Part shown: positions 23,592 to 31,583 of the stretch, piece by piece
Position numbering within the stretch: the first letter of the stretch is position 1
Layout: every line of letters begins with the position of its first letter
Assembly (NCBI GenBank): GCA_023423935.1
Contig: JAFAEQ010000054.1
Span: forward strand, 1-45,818
DNA: 45,818 nt
Source: Pseudomonadota bacterium
GTDB lineage: Bacteria; Pseudomonadota; Gammaproteobacteria; Steroidobacterales; Steroidobacteraceae
Direction: 5' to 3'
Made by a program: the position numbers and the translations under genes
The notes under the pieces: generated by a model
The model's database searches: none
The model's input: the letters and a program-made list of their open reading frames with translations, nothing else
Told to the model about the DNA's origin: nothing

Positions 23592-24586
23592 GCAACGAAG
23601 CCGGCCTGCGCGCATGGCTCGCCTCGCGCGTCGAGTCATGGCAGCAGTCTCTGCCTCAGCTCGACAGACTCGAACGCGGACGCTCGCATACGACAGCCGA
23701 GGCACTCTCGGCGCTCGAAATGTATCGCGCACTCGGGCGCGACCTGTCGATCGCGCGACGCATTCTGCCGGGCAGTCGCACGACACGCGCGCTCGAAGCG
23801 CGTTACGCGAGACTTCACGCCATCATCTATCGCAAACCGCACGACTGGCGTGCACGGCTGAAAAGTCTGTTCCGCGACGAGATCCCCGAAGTCGTACGGG
23901 AGCTGCGCACACCGATTCAGTGGGTGACACTCTTGTTCGCGTTGAGCGCCGGCGCCGGCTGGTGGCTGATCTCGACCTACCCGGAGCTGATCAGTCTGCT
24001 GGCGAGCGAGCAGATGATCGAGGGCGTGGAGAAGGGTCGTCTGTGGACGGAGGGCATGCTCAACATCGTGCCTTCGTCGGTGGTATCCGTGGGGATCCTC
24101 ACCAACAACATCATGGTCAGCCTGTTCGCGTTCGTCGTCGGGATTTTCTTCGGACTCGGCACGTTCTACATCATCGCGATGAATGGCCTGATGCTCGGCG
24201 CCATCTTCGCCTTCACGCATCAGCACGGTCTGGCTGGAGAACTCCTGAAATTCGTCACCGCACATGGCGTGGTCGAGCTCTCGGTGATCTGTCTGGCAGG
24301 CGCCGCCGGTGTGATGCTCGGAGAGTCGCTGATCCGCCCGACGCTGCCCACGCGTCGCGAATCCTTTCAGCAGGCGACGGCAAAGACCGGCCGGCTGCTG
24401 ATCCTGTGCGCGCTGCTGCTGATCGGCTGCGGGTTCATCGAGGGCTATCTGTCCCCGGATCCGGACTTTCCGATGCTCAATCGCGTGATCGTCGGATTCG
24501 GCTATGGCGTGGTGATGCTCGGCGCGCTGACAGGACGACTTTTCGGGAAGCGTCCCGAAAAAAGTGACGCGTCAGAACGTCTCTGA
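23588..24586 (+). CDS. Stage II sporulation protein M-like membrane protein
   Basis: 332 residues. An N-terminal soluble helical part (about 110 residues) is followed by a membrane domain with about six segments: TLLFALSAGAGWWLISTYP, NNIMVSLFAFVVGIFFGLG, FYIIAMNGLMLGAIFAF, LLKFVTAHGVVELSVICLAG, LLILCALLLIGCGFIEGYL and a last segment. The HGVVELSVI motif is the SpoIIM/DUF95 signature. In a non-sporulating bacterium it has no sporulation role; it is repeatedly encoded with RDD, DUF58 and MoxR genes. It overlaps the RDD gene by ATGA. It is convergent to the DUF58 gene, and a single heptamer arm lies between their stops. Confidence 0.87.
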   Translation: MSNEAGLRAWLASRVESWQQSLPQLDRLERGRSHTTAEALSALEMYRALGRDLSIARRILPGSRTTRALEARYARLHAIIYRKPHDWRARLKSLFRDEIPEVVRELRTPIQWVTLLFALSAGAGWWLISTYPELISLLASEQMIEGVEKGRLWTEGMLNIVPSSVVSVGILTNNIMVSLFAFVVGIFFGLGTFYIIAMNGLMLGAIFAFTHQHGLAGELLKFVTAHGVVELSVICLAGAAGVMLGESLIRPTLPTRRESFQQATAKTGRLLILCALLLIGCGFIEGYLSPDPDFPMLNRVIVGFGYGVVMLGALTGRLFGKRPEKSDASERL

Positions 24587-24618
24587 CCGATCACTCATCA
24601 CGCATCACTCATCACTCA
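24585..24618. repeat. Single heptamer arm, ATCACTC family
   Basis: Units ATCACTC/ATCACGC/ATCACTC/ATCACTC starting two bases from the SpoIIM-like stop and ending eight bases from the DUF58 stop. No inverted partner fits in the 40-base gap, so this is a solo arm. Confidence 0.75.
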
Positions 24619-24625
24619 CAAAGCA

Positions 24626-25921
24626 TCAGATCCTGCGCTTGCGACGGAACTCCTCGTACGCATCGAACACGGCGCGCTCGAGATGTTCAGGCCGCGCAAT
24701 CAACGCGGGAGCACCCAGCGCGCGCAACGCACGAACGTTGCGATCGAGTTGCGAGCAGTACTCCTGCGCCGCCAGCGACTCGTAGGGATCCAGCCAATTC
24801 CGGGCGGGCCGATAACGCATGTGTTCCGCCTCAGGACTGCCGATGGACGCAATCAATGGCAGGTGCTTCGGCAGCAACAAACGTGCGGCCGACGCCAACT
24901 GACCGGCGAGCGTCACGTCGTCGAGATCCGTGAGCAACACCACGAACGAGCGATGACGCACGAGCGAGCGAATGCGCAGCGCCGCGTTCAATGGATTCGA
25001 TTCCGCCTGCACCGGCTTCGATGCAGTGAGCACACGACGGATGCGCGCGACGGCATTCAGGCCTCGGTCCGGTGCGACCGCTGCAATCGGACGGTCCGCA
25101 AAGAGGATCAGGCCTATGCGATCGTCCTGCGCGACAGCATGTTGCGCAAAGCGCGCGGCGAGGTTGGCGTAGTGTCCGAGGCGATCGAGCGCGCCTGCGC
25201 GCAATGCGCTCGAGCGGCCCACATCGATCGCAATGACGATCTCGAGGTGCTGATCCTCCAGAAAGTCGCGGCTCACCAGCTTCCCCGTGCGCGCACTCGC
25301 CTTCCAGTCGATCGAGTTCTGCGCATCGCCGGGGCGGTACTCACGCAATTGCATGATTTCCGAGCCGGCGCCAAGCATCGCGCGGGCGCGCTGCCCTGCA
25401 CTGACTGCGCCTGATGCGCGGCCGGCGCCCTCCAGGTGCTCGGGAATGACGTGCAATCGGAAGTCCGCGGGAAGACGGCGTCCCCACCACGCAAGTCCGA
25501 GCGGACCCGCAATGCGCGCACGCTGCGAAGGCCACGCGTGATCTCCGAGCCTGCGCGGAACGATGCGCAGCTGCGTATGCGCGCCCTCTTGGGGGACTTC
25601 GAGAGTACGAATCGATGAGTCGATCTCGACGACCGCAGGCGCTTCGGGCGCAAGCTCCACCTGCGTCGTACGATTCAAACGATGCTGAAACTTCAAGTGC
25701 AGATCGCTTGCGCGACCCAGTACACCGCGAGGCTGCGACTCGAGCGCAAAGGTGAGATCTGCGCGCGACACCACCCATCTTTCGTAAGCCAATCCGAGCA
25801 AGAGCAAGGCGAGCGGAAAGTACCAGGCATGCGCGAGCGAGGCATCGCCGCTCCAGGCCCCCAGAATGGCGACCAGCGCGACCAGCACCGCGAGCACCAA
25901 TGCGTTCTGACGCAGACTCAT
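24626..25921 (-). CDS. DUF58 domain protein (von Willebrand A-like)
   Basis: 431 residues. Two N-terminal membrane helices (ALVLAVLVALVAILGAW, WYFPLALLLLGLAYERW), a beta-rich middle part, then the DUF58 signature LREYRPGDAQNSIDWKASARTGKLVSRDF and a vWA-like fold with the MIDAS-type start IVIAIDVGRSS. Proteins of this type are the usual partners of MoxR ATPases and are thought to help assemble or activate metal or membrane complexes. It follows the MoxR gene by 20 bases, same strand, in the DUF4129-DUF4350-MoxR-DUF58 order. Confidence 0.9.
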   Translation of the reverse strand: MSLRQNALVLAVLVALVAILGAWSGDASLAHAWYFPLALLLLGLAYERWVVSRADLTFALESQPRGVLGRASDLHLKFQHRLNRTTQVELAPEAPAVVEIDSSIRTLEVPQEGAHTQLRIVPRRLGDHAWPSQRARIAGPLGLAWWGRRLPADFRLHVIPEHLEGAGRASGAVSAGQRARAMLGAGSEIMQLREYRPGDAQNSIDWKASARTGKLVSRDFLEDQHLEIVIAIDVGRSSALRAGALDRLGHYANLAARFAQHAVAQDDRIGLILFADRPIAAVAPDRGLNAVARIRRVLTASKPVQAESNPLNAALRIRSLVRHRSFVVLLTDLDDVTLAGQLASAARLLLPKHLPLIASIGSPEAEHMRYRPARNWLDPYESLAAQEYCSQLDRNVRALRALGAPALIARPEHLERAVFDAYEEFRRKRRI

Positions 25922-25941
25922 GAGAAGTCCCGGAAGTTCTC

Positions 25942-26886
25942 TCAGCGCGGCACGGGAGTTTGCTCGAGCAGCCGCTGCGTGATCGCAAGCTCGGTCGCGC
26001 CTTCGAGAACCGCATCGGCATTCAGGACCAGGCGATGCGGCATGACCCAGGGCGCGACAGCCTTTACATCGTCGGGCGTCGCGAACTGGGCACCACGAAG
26101 GCCTGCGTTGATGCGCGCGGCGCGCAGCAACGCGAGCGCTCCGCGCGTCGAAAGCCCCAGCCCCACATGCGCATGCGCGCGTGATGCCGCGGCAAGATCA
26201 ACCACATAGCCCGACAACTCATCCGCGACATGGATCTGCCCGACGAGCGCACGGGCCGCCTCCAGATCGGCTGCACTCACGCTTTGCGAGCTGGCCTCTG
26301 CGGCGTGCGCGTCCACGTTGCCGTAACGCGCGAGCACCGCGAGCTCGTCTTCGCGACTCGGATAGCCGAGATCCACGCGCAACATGAATCGATCCAGCTG
26401 CGACTCCGGCAGCGGATACGTACCCTCGAACTCACGCGGATTCTGCGTCGCAATCACGAGGAAATTCGCAGGCAGCGGATAGTTGGCGCGATCGACCGTG
26501 ACCTGCCGTTCCTCCATTGCTTCGAGCAGCGCCGACTGCGTCTTCGGCCCGGTGCGATTCACCTCGTCGAGCAGCAGCACGTCGGCGAACACCGGCCCCT
26601 CCCGGAAGACGAACTCCTTGCGCTGCGCATCGAACACGTGAACGCCCGTGATATCCGCAGGCATCAGATCCGAAGTGCCCTGGACCCGCTTGAACGTTCC
26701 GCCGAGGGCCGCAGCCAGCGACTTGCTGAGCAAGGTCTTGCCCAGACCCGGCGCGCCCTGGAGCAGCACATGGCCACGCGCCACGACGGCAATCGTGAGC
26801 GCGCGTACGACCGGCTGCATTCCGACGACGACGGTTCCCAGATGGTCTTGCAGGCGTTGTTCGAGGAGCTCGAGTGCGTTGCTCAT
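25942..26886 (-). CDS. MoxR family AAA+ ATPase
   Basis: 314-residue chaperone-like ATPase. Walker A is QGAPGLGKTLLSK (residues about 39-51), Walker B is VLLLDEVNRTGPKTQSALLEAMEE, sensor 1 is LVIATQNPREFEGTYPLPE, and the sensor 2 region is near RGALALLRAARINA. All nucleotide-binding residues are present. MoxR proteins act on partners with vWA-type domains, here most likely the DUF58 protein downstream. Encoded between DUF4350 and DUF58 with gaps of about 20 bases, consistent with one operon. Confidence 0.95.
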   Translation of the reverse strand: MSNALELLEQRLQDHLGTVVVGMQPVVRALTIAVVARGHVLLQGAPGLGKTLLSKSLAAALGGTFKRVQGTSDLMPADITGVHVFDAQRKEFVFREGPVFADVLLLDEVNRTGPKTQSALLEAMEERQVTVDRANYPLPANFLVIATQNPREFEGTYPLPESQLDRFMLRVDLGYPSREDELAVLARYGNVDAHAAEASSQSVSAADLEAARALVGQIHVADELSGYVVDLAAASRAHAHVGLGLSTRGALALLRAARINAGLRGAQFATPDDVKAVAPWVMPHRLVLNADAVLEGATELAITQRLLEQTPVPR

Positions 26887-26907
26887 GCAGCGTGGATTCC
26901 CTTGGCT

Positions 26908-28215
26908 TCAGATCAATGCGTGACGAACCTGCACGAGCAGGTTCTGGAGTTTGACGAGATCGACGCGCCGACCCTGCGTCGCTCGCGCGTACAGCTCGCG
27001 CAGTTGCTCCAGATCGCGTGGCGGGACCGATCGCGAGTCCATCAGATCCCACAGCGGCTGCCCATCGGCCGGCAAGCCAGACTGACGGCGCAGATCGTTG
27101 AAGAACAGTGTGAAGAGTTCCTGCGCGGCCGTGGCAGGCTTGATCACGCGCGCCATGAAGCCGCCGCTCGCCCGCACGAAGCTCGTGACATCGACAGGCT
27201 GCCAGCGACCCGGCGCCGGACGCAGACGCTGCGAGCCGAGCACGAACACGAACCACAATGCGAGCAGGCACCACAGCGAGATGTGCAAGCGTTTGTCGCC
27301 GAAGAACGCGGCGGGATCGTAGAACGCCACGAGCCCCTGATGTGCGTCGTCGACGATCACGCGCCCCTGCCCACTTCGCGACAGATTCACGATGTTCGCG
27401 AGCAGCTGCGCATTGTCGTTCTCGCCGAGCATCTTGTTCGTAAAGACACTGCCAAAGCCCACCACGATCACACGCCCCTTGCCATAGCGCGCAAGCCACA
27501 TCATCGGTACGTGCGTGTCCGGATCTTCGGCGAGCTCGAGCACGACATCGCTCATCACCGCGAACGCACGCCACTGCGCCGTTGGATATTCCGAAAGCGC
27601 CGCGACCGATTCCACGCCGTCAACCAAGGGATGATCCCCGCGGGGAACCATCTCGAAACGGCGCGGCGGATCCAGCTTGCGGAATGGATTCTCCTGAGGA
27701 ACCGCGGCTTCAGCCTTGCGAGACTTGTCCCCCGCGGTGTCGTCGGCAGGCTTCTTCTCGTCCGGATCGACCGCCTGCGTGAAATTCAGCCCTGTCATGC
27801 CCTGCAGATCGCCGAGAAACCCCGCGTTCGGCCCGCCATCCATCGACCAGTCAGGCGTATCGGAGAGTGCGGCGACGATGACTAATGAATTCCCTGCGGA
27901 GATCCAGTCACGCAGCGAAGCGATCTCGGAGTGGCGCGGCGAGTACACGTACGGCGCCGTACTGATCAGCACGTTGCCGGTCGCAGGCACGTCGGCGAGC
28001 TTCGGCAGTTCCACGAATCGGTGACGAAAAGAGATCGGCTCGAGCTTCGCCGCCTCGAACCAGCGCCACAGCGCGAGATAGCCGTTCGGACCTTCTTCGG
28101 TCGTGATCGGCCGCGTCGCTCGCTCCTGAGACGGCTGCGGCTTCGGCACAAACAACGCATAGAAGAGCGCGAGTGCTGCGATGGCGAGACCCAGCGTGAC
28201 GAGCCGATCTCTCAC
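26908..28215 (-). CDS. DUF4350 domain membrane protein
   Basis: 435 residues. The N-terminal helix LVTLGLAIAALALFYALFV anchors it; a large extracytoplasmic DUF4350 domain follows (EEGPNGYLALWRWFEAAKLE, VLISTAPYVYSPRHSEIASLRDWISAGNSLVIVAAL, GKGRVIVVGFGSVFTNKMLG); a second helix near residue 310 (ISLWCLLALWFVFVLGSQRL) and a cytoplasmic tail end it. A segment around residues 158-180 is rich in Lys, Asp and Glu and looks disordered. The start is GTG 28215, overlapping the DUF4129 stop by four bases. Molecular role unknown; always found with MoxR/DUF58-type genes. Confidence 0.85.
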   Translation of the reverse strand: MRDRLVTLGLAIAALALFYALFVPKPQPSQERATRPITTEEGPNGYLALWRWFEAAKLEPISFRHRFVELPKLADVPATGNVLISTAPYVYSPRHSEIASLRDWISAGNSLVIVAALSDTPDWSMDGGPNAGFLGDLQGMTGLNFTQAVDPDEKKPADDTAGDKSRKAEAAVPQENPFRKLDPPRRFEMVPRGDHPLVDGVESVAALSEYPTAQWRAFAVMSDVVLELAEDPDTHVPMMWLARYGKGRVIVVGFGSVFTNKMLGENDNAQLLANIVNLSRSGQGRVIVDDAHQGLVAFYDPAAFFGDKRLHISLWCLLALWFVFVLGSQRLRPAPGRWQPVDVTSFVRASGGFMARVIKPATAAQELFTLFFNDLRRQSGLPADGQPLWDLMDSRSVPPRDLEQLRELYARATQGRRVDLVKLQNLLVQVRHALI

Positions 28216-29177
28216 GAGGCCACCTCCCTGTGCTCGAGCCTGTGTTCGGGCTTGTGTTCGAGCTCGCGCTCGAGCGCGCTGCCATCGCGAATCACGCGAT
28301 CGATGTCCTCATCGGGTACGGCGAGGTTGCCGTAAACGAGCCGCTCGCCGAGCAGCGCGACCTGCTCGAATCGCCGACGCTGCTCACTGACATCGAACCG
28401 CGCCTGTGCGCCGAGCTCGCGATGGGTGAGACTGCGCTCTGCGCGCAATCGGCCCGTCCGCACCAGCGTGTGCACCAGTCGCTGCAACAACGCGGCGGGA
28501 CGATCGCGCAAGCCGAGCGCGTCGAGATTTGCGAGCGCCGCCGCTTCGGTCGTTTCGCCGCTGCGGCGGGCATTACGAGTTCGCATCGAGCGGCCCTGCA
28601 TTACGCCGTTGGCATGCAGCTCGTTGATCACCACCGCAATGGCCAGCCCGATGATCAACGCAATCGACCCATACAGAATCCATCGAGCAACCGCCTGCGG
28701 CACATCGACATCGTCCAGCCAGCGCGACAGCCAGGAGTCTTTGTTCTGATCGTTCTGCTCGATCAGTCCACGCAGCCAGCGCTTGAACTTCTCGAACCAG
28801 CTCAGCGGCACGTCGGCCTGAGCGGGCTTGCGAAGTTGATCCAGAATCGGCTCGAGCGTGTTCGGCGACAGGACCGCCGCGGGCGGCTCGGCAGCACTGA
28901 AATGCTGGGCGAGTTGCTCGAGATCGTTCAGTCCGTTCGTCGTCAGGGCCGTCCGCTGCTCTTCGGAGAGATAAGTGTCGAGCCCGGCCTCGGTCAGCGC
29001 AGCTTTCAGTCCGGGGCACTTCTCATCGAGCTTCTCCACACCGACAACGGGCGGATCGAGCGCATCCACACAGGCCGCGATTGCTGGCGGCAACACACGT
29101 GGGTCCGACACAGGCAGCTCCTGCGCCGACAGGAACGTCGGCGCAATGAGTGCGAAGAGCGTGAGAACGATGCGCAT
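28212..29177 (-). CDS. DUF4129 domain membrane protein
   Basis: 321 residues. Signal peptide MRIVLTLFALIAPTFLSAQ, a periplasmic part with two conserved-looking Cys (IAACVDALD and EKCPGLKAAL), one membrane helix (WILYGSIALIIGLAIAVVI, about residue 185), then a cytoplasmic DUF4129 tail. The tail ends with LTHRELGAQARF and ALLGERLVYGNLAVPDEDIDRV. ATG 29177 is chosen for the signal peptide; the in-frame upstream codons show none. It overlaps the DUF4350 gene by GTGA. Function unknown; part of the same membrane module. Confidence 0.83.
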   Translation of the reverse strand: MRIVLTLFALIAPTFLSAQELPVSDPRVLPPAIAACVDALDPPVVGVEKLDEKCPGLKAALTEAGLDTYLSEEQRTALTTNGLNDLEQLAQHFSAAEPPAAVLSPNTLEPILDQLRKPAQADVPLSWFEKFKRWLRGLIEQNDQNKDSWLSRWLDDVDVPQAVARWILYGSIALIIGLAIAVVINELHANGVMQGRSMRTRNARRSGETTEAAALANLDALGLRDRPAALLQRLVHTLVRTGRLRAERSLTHRELGAQARFDVSEQRRRFEQVALLGERLVYGNLAVPDEDIDRVIRDGSALERELEHKPEHRLEHREVAS

Positions 29178-29259
29178 CAGATCCGTTGATGGGCGCAGCG
29201 ATCGCACTTGCGATCCTGCGTCCTGCATTCCAGACATCCTGTCGCGCACGCATCGCTCA

Positions 29260-30063
29260 TCAGGTTGTGCTCAAGGCTCCGACACGCGCGGCGAGATCGC
29301 CGCCTTCCTTGCGGAGCTTGAGATCCCAGTAGAGCGACAGCAGGAGCGCCACGTAAAACGGTGTGACGAACAACCCGACCAGTCCGCTCACGATCAGAGT
29401 GGAGATCATGGCGAACATCAGCGGATCCGCGCTGCGCAGACCGACGATCGGCATGACGATGCCCGTCAGCATCGCCAGTCCGAAATAGATGACGATCACG
29501 ACGATGAAACCGACCGAGAGAATGGCAGTCGTACGCCACCAGCTACCCCAGACGAGCTTGTGGCTGCCGACCAGTGAGTCGATCGGACCTTTGCGTTCGT
29601 TAACGGCCAGATTGAATGACAGCAGCAGGCTCACCATCAGGATGAGTCCCGGAAGCAACAGCAGCAACAGTCCGACCGACACCATGATCATCAGGAGCAC
29701 CATCGTGAAGAACAGGATCAGCAGACGTCCCAGAGACAGCTGCAGCGCCTCTCCCAGCCCCATGTCCGTACCTGCACCGATCGCATCCATCTTCAGATAC
29801 ATCGCGCCCAGGGCCACGAGCGAGATGAGTGCAGTCAGGAGGTTCACGAGCCAGTATTGAGGATCCTGCATGGCGGCCAGCATGAACAGCGGATTCGTGG
29901 CGAAGCCCGTTCCTTTCACCATGAGGTAGATCGTCGGAAGCAGACTGCCGATCGTCATGAGCAGCGACAGGAGCAGCACCTTCGTCACCGACGCCTTGTA
30001 CAGCTGGAACGAGGTGTCGAGCACGCCACCAATGGACTGGGGCTGAGCGGGTCTTATGGCCAT
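29260..30063 (-). CDS. Multi-spanning membrane protein of the DUF4129/MoxR cluster
   Basis: 267 residues with about six membrane helices, among them VTKVLLLSLLMTIGSLLPTIYLM, LLILFFTMVLLMIMVSVGLLLLL and GLVGLFVTPFYVALLLSLYW (shown in part). The pattern, an N-terminal SIGGVLDTSFQLYK followed by helices and ending in a short basic tail, resembles the glycerophosphoryl-diester-phosphodiesterase membrane-domain-like group, but that assignment is weak. AAGGGAG six bases upstream of ATG 30063 is a strong ribosome site. First gene of the leftward membrane cluster and divergent from the SPFH gene. Confidence 0.78.
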   Translation of the reverse strand: MAIRPAQPQSIGGVLDTSFQLYKASVTKVLLLSLLMTIGSLLPTIYLMVKGTGFATNPLFMLAAMQDPQYWLVNLLTALISLVALGAMYLKMDAIGAGTDMGLGEALQLSLGRLLILFFTMVLLMIMVSVGLLLLLLPGLILMVSLLLSFNLAVNERKGPIDSLVGSHKLVWGSWWRTTAILSVGFIVVIVIYFGLAMLTGIVMPIVGLRSADPLMFAMISTLIVSGLVGLFVTPFYVALLLSLYWDLKLRKEGGDLAARVGALSTT

Positions 30064-30281
30064 TGCGATCTCCCTTTATGTAATCGTTATGAGCTCGCGC
30101 GCGAGCAGCAGGCCGCAGGATGATCGTCCATAGGCAGGTCTGCGGCAACGGGTGGATGCCGCCACGCTGCACGTCGCATTCCATGACCCGTGGACTTCTG
30201 ACCCGGCATCACGGTCGCTCCAGGGCCGCTGGCATGTTGATATCTTTATGACATCCTCCTGCCAGACACAAGGAGACCGAT

Positions 30282-31139
30282 ATGCAAGAGCGACAAGTGG
30301 CGACGCTGCCCGGACTGCCAATCGTGCTGGTGGGAATCGCGGCATTGATTTTCGATGCGTACTGGTTCCTCGATACGTCGTCGATCGCACCTCCCATCGT
30401 GCAGATTGCGATTGCAGCGCTCATCGTGTTCTGTCTGTTCGGCCTGTTCACCGTGCAGCCGAATCAGGCCGCCGTCCTGCAGTTCTTCGGTAAGTTCGTC
30501 GGCGTGGAACGCAACAACGGCTTGCGCTGGGCCAACCCGTTCTATTCGAAGAAAACCGTCTCGCTGCGCGTGCGCAACTTCGAGTCGGGCAAGCTCAAGG
30601 TGAACGATCTGGAAGGCTCGCCCATCGAGATCGCCGCCGTCGTCGTATGGCAGGTGCACGACTCGGCCGAAGCCGTGTTCAATGTCGACAATTACGAGAA
30701 TTTCGTCCACGTGCAGAGCGAAGCCGCACTGCGCCAGATGGCGACGAGCTACCCGTACGATCTTCAGGACGATCACAAGGTCGCGCTGCGCTCGCATTCG
30801 AGCGAGATCAATCAGCATCTGAAAGAGGAGATTCAGGAACGACTCGCACGTGCGGGTGTCACCGTGATCGAGGCGCGGGTGAGCCACCTCGCGTACGCTC
30901 CGGAGATCGCTCAGGCCATGCTGCAGCGACAGCAAGCCGCCGCGATCATTGCTGCGCGCACGAGAATCGTCGAAGGCGCGGTGTCGATGGTGCACATGGC
31001 GCTCGAGCAGCTTGCACAGCGCGGTGTCGTGGAACTCGACGAGGAGCGCAAGGCTGCGATGGTGTCGAATCTGCTGGTGGTGTTGTGCGGCGAGCGCGGT
31101 ACACAGCCGATCGTGAACACCGGCACCCTCTATAGCTGA
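30282..31139 (+). CDS. SPFH/band 7 domain protein
   Basis: 285 residues. Two N-terminal membrane segments (LPGLPIVLVGIAALIFDAYW and IVQIAIAALIVFCLFGLFTV) lead into a band 7 domain (QPNQAAVLQFFGKFVGVERN, FESGKLKVNDLEGSPIEIAA, VVVWQVHDSAEAVFNVDNYE). A helical region with EIAQAMLQRQQAAAIIAARTRIVEGAV follows. Such proteins form large cage-like membrane assemblies and often bind proteases. AAGGAG six bases before ATG 30282 fixes the start. A small Arc-like gene that commonly follows this SPFH type is present but broken by an insertion. Confidence 0.9.
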   Translation: MQERQVATLPGLPIVLVGIAALIFDAYWFLDTSSIAPPIVQIAIAALIVFCLFGLFTVQPNQAAVLQFFGKFVGVERNNGLRWANPFYSKKTVSLRVRNFESGKLKVNDLEGSPIEIAAVVVWQVHDSAEAVFNVDNYENFVHVQSEAALRQMATSYPYDLQDDHKVALRSHSSEINQHLKEEIQERLARAGVTVIEARVSHLAYAPEIAQAMLQRQQAAAIIAARTRIVEGAVSMVHMALEQLAQRGVVELDEERKAAMVSNLLVVLCGERGTQPIVNTGTLYS

Positions 31140-31153
31140 TCGGGACGCGCGCT

Positions 31154-31450
31154 TTGGCCGACAAGAAAGCGTATCCGCTGCGCATCAGCCCTAGGGAAGC
31201 TCTGATTTATCGACTTCCCTGACCTTCGCAAGTCTGCAACTGGTTGAAATGCTTCGGTGGGCGAAGCAACTAGGGTTGCGAGTGGCGAATTGATCAGAGG
31301 TTACCTGAAGTGCTCGACGCCATGCAGCGTTGGGCCGAGGATGAACTGCGCAGTTTGAATGCTCAGATCGAGTACGTGCTGCGTGATGCGTTACGCAAGG
31401 CGGGACGCGCGAAGACAGAGTCGGCGAGCGAATCGCGGAAGAAAAACTGA
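31154..31450 (+). pseudogene. Arc-like ribbon-helix-helix gene broken by an insertion
   Basis: The 5' part (TTG 31154) encodes LADKKAYPLRISP. The 3' part (31307-31450) encodes EVLDAMQRWAEDELRSLN then AQIEYVLRDALRKAGR and a short polar tail ending at TGA 31448-31450. Joined at ISP|EVL they give one about 60-residue Arc/MetJ-type DNA-binding protein. Between them lies a 114-base insertion whose length keeps the frame but which brings a stop at 31220-31222. The SPFH gene ends 14 bases upstream, so the intact gene was probably coupled to it. Restart within the 3' part is possible but has no clear ribosome site. Confidence 0.8.
31193..31306. mobile_element. MITE-like insertion with terminal inverted repeats
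   Basis: The left end AGGGAAGCTCTGATTTAT and the right end (inverted) AGGTAACCTCTGATCAAT match at 14 of 18 positions. CCT occurs at both junctions (31190-31192 and 31304-31306), which fits a 3-base target duplication but also overlaps the inverted ends. No transposase fits in 114 bases, so it would depend on a transposase elsewhere. It interrupts the Arc-like gene. Confidence 0.72.
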
Positions 31451-31516
31451 AGGGCGATTTTGGGATCTTCTGGCATCACGGCTGCGAAAAGCAAAGCGAC
31501 GCGTCGTGCCTTTAAG

Positions 31517-31549
31517 AAGTGAGCTGCCGCATTCGCGGACAGCCCACTT
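31517..31549. terminator. Imperfect hairpin after the cystathionine lyase gene
   Basis: AAGTGAGCTGCCGC pairs with GCGGACAGCCCACTT with two mismatches and a short loop. It lies about 35 bases past the minus-strand stop at 31584 and is followed on that strand by a modest T-rich run. Confidence 0.4.
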
Positions 31550-31583
31550 GGGCGTGTGCTGATCTCTCGTCACCCGAGGGCAA

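Noticed and set aside
24540..24561. Terminator TTTTCGGGA-AGCG-TCCCGAAAA
   Set aside because: It lies inside the SpoIIM-like coding region and has no T-tract after the stem on either strand.
26230..27885. 551-codon plus-strand open frame over MoxR and DUF4350
   Set aside because: It is antisense to two clear family members and has no domain, start signal or sensible composition.
31359..31562. 67-codon plus-strand frame starting in the Arc-like remnant
   Set aside because: It is out of frame with the recognisable ribbon-helix-helix remnant and shows no features of its own.
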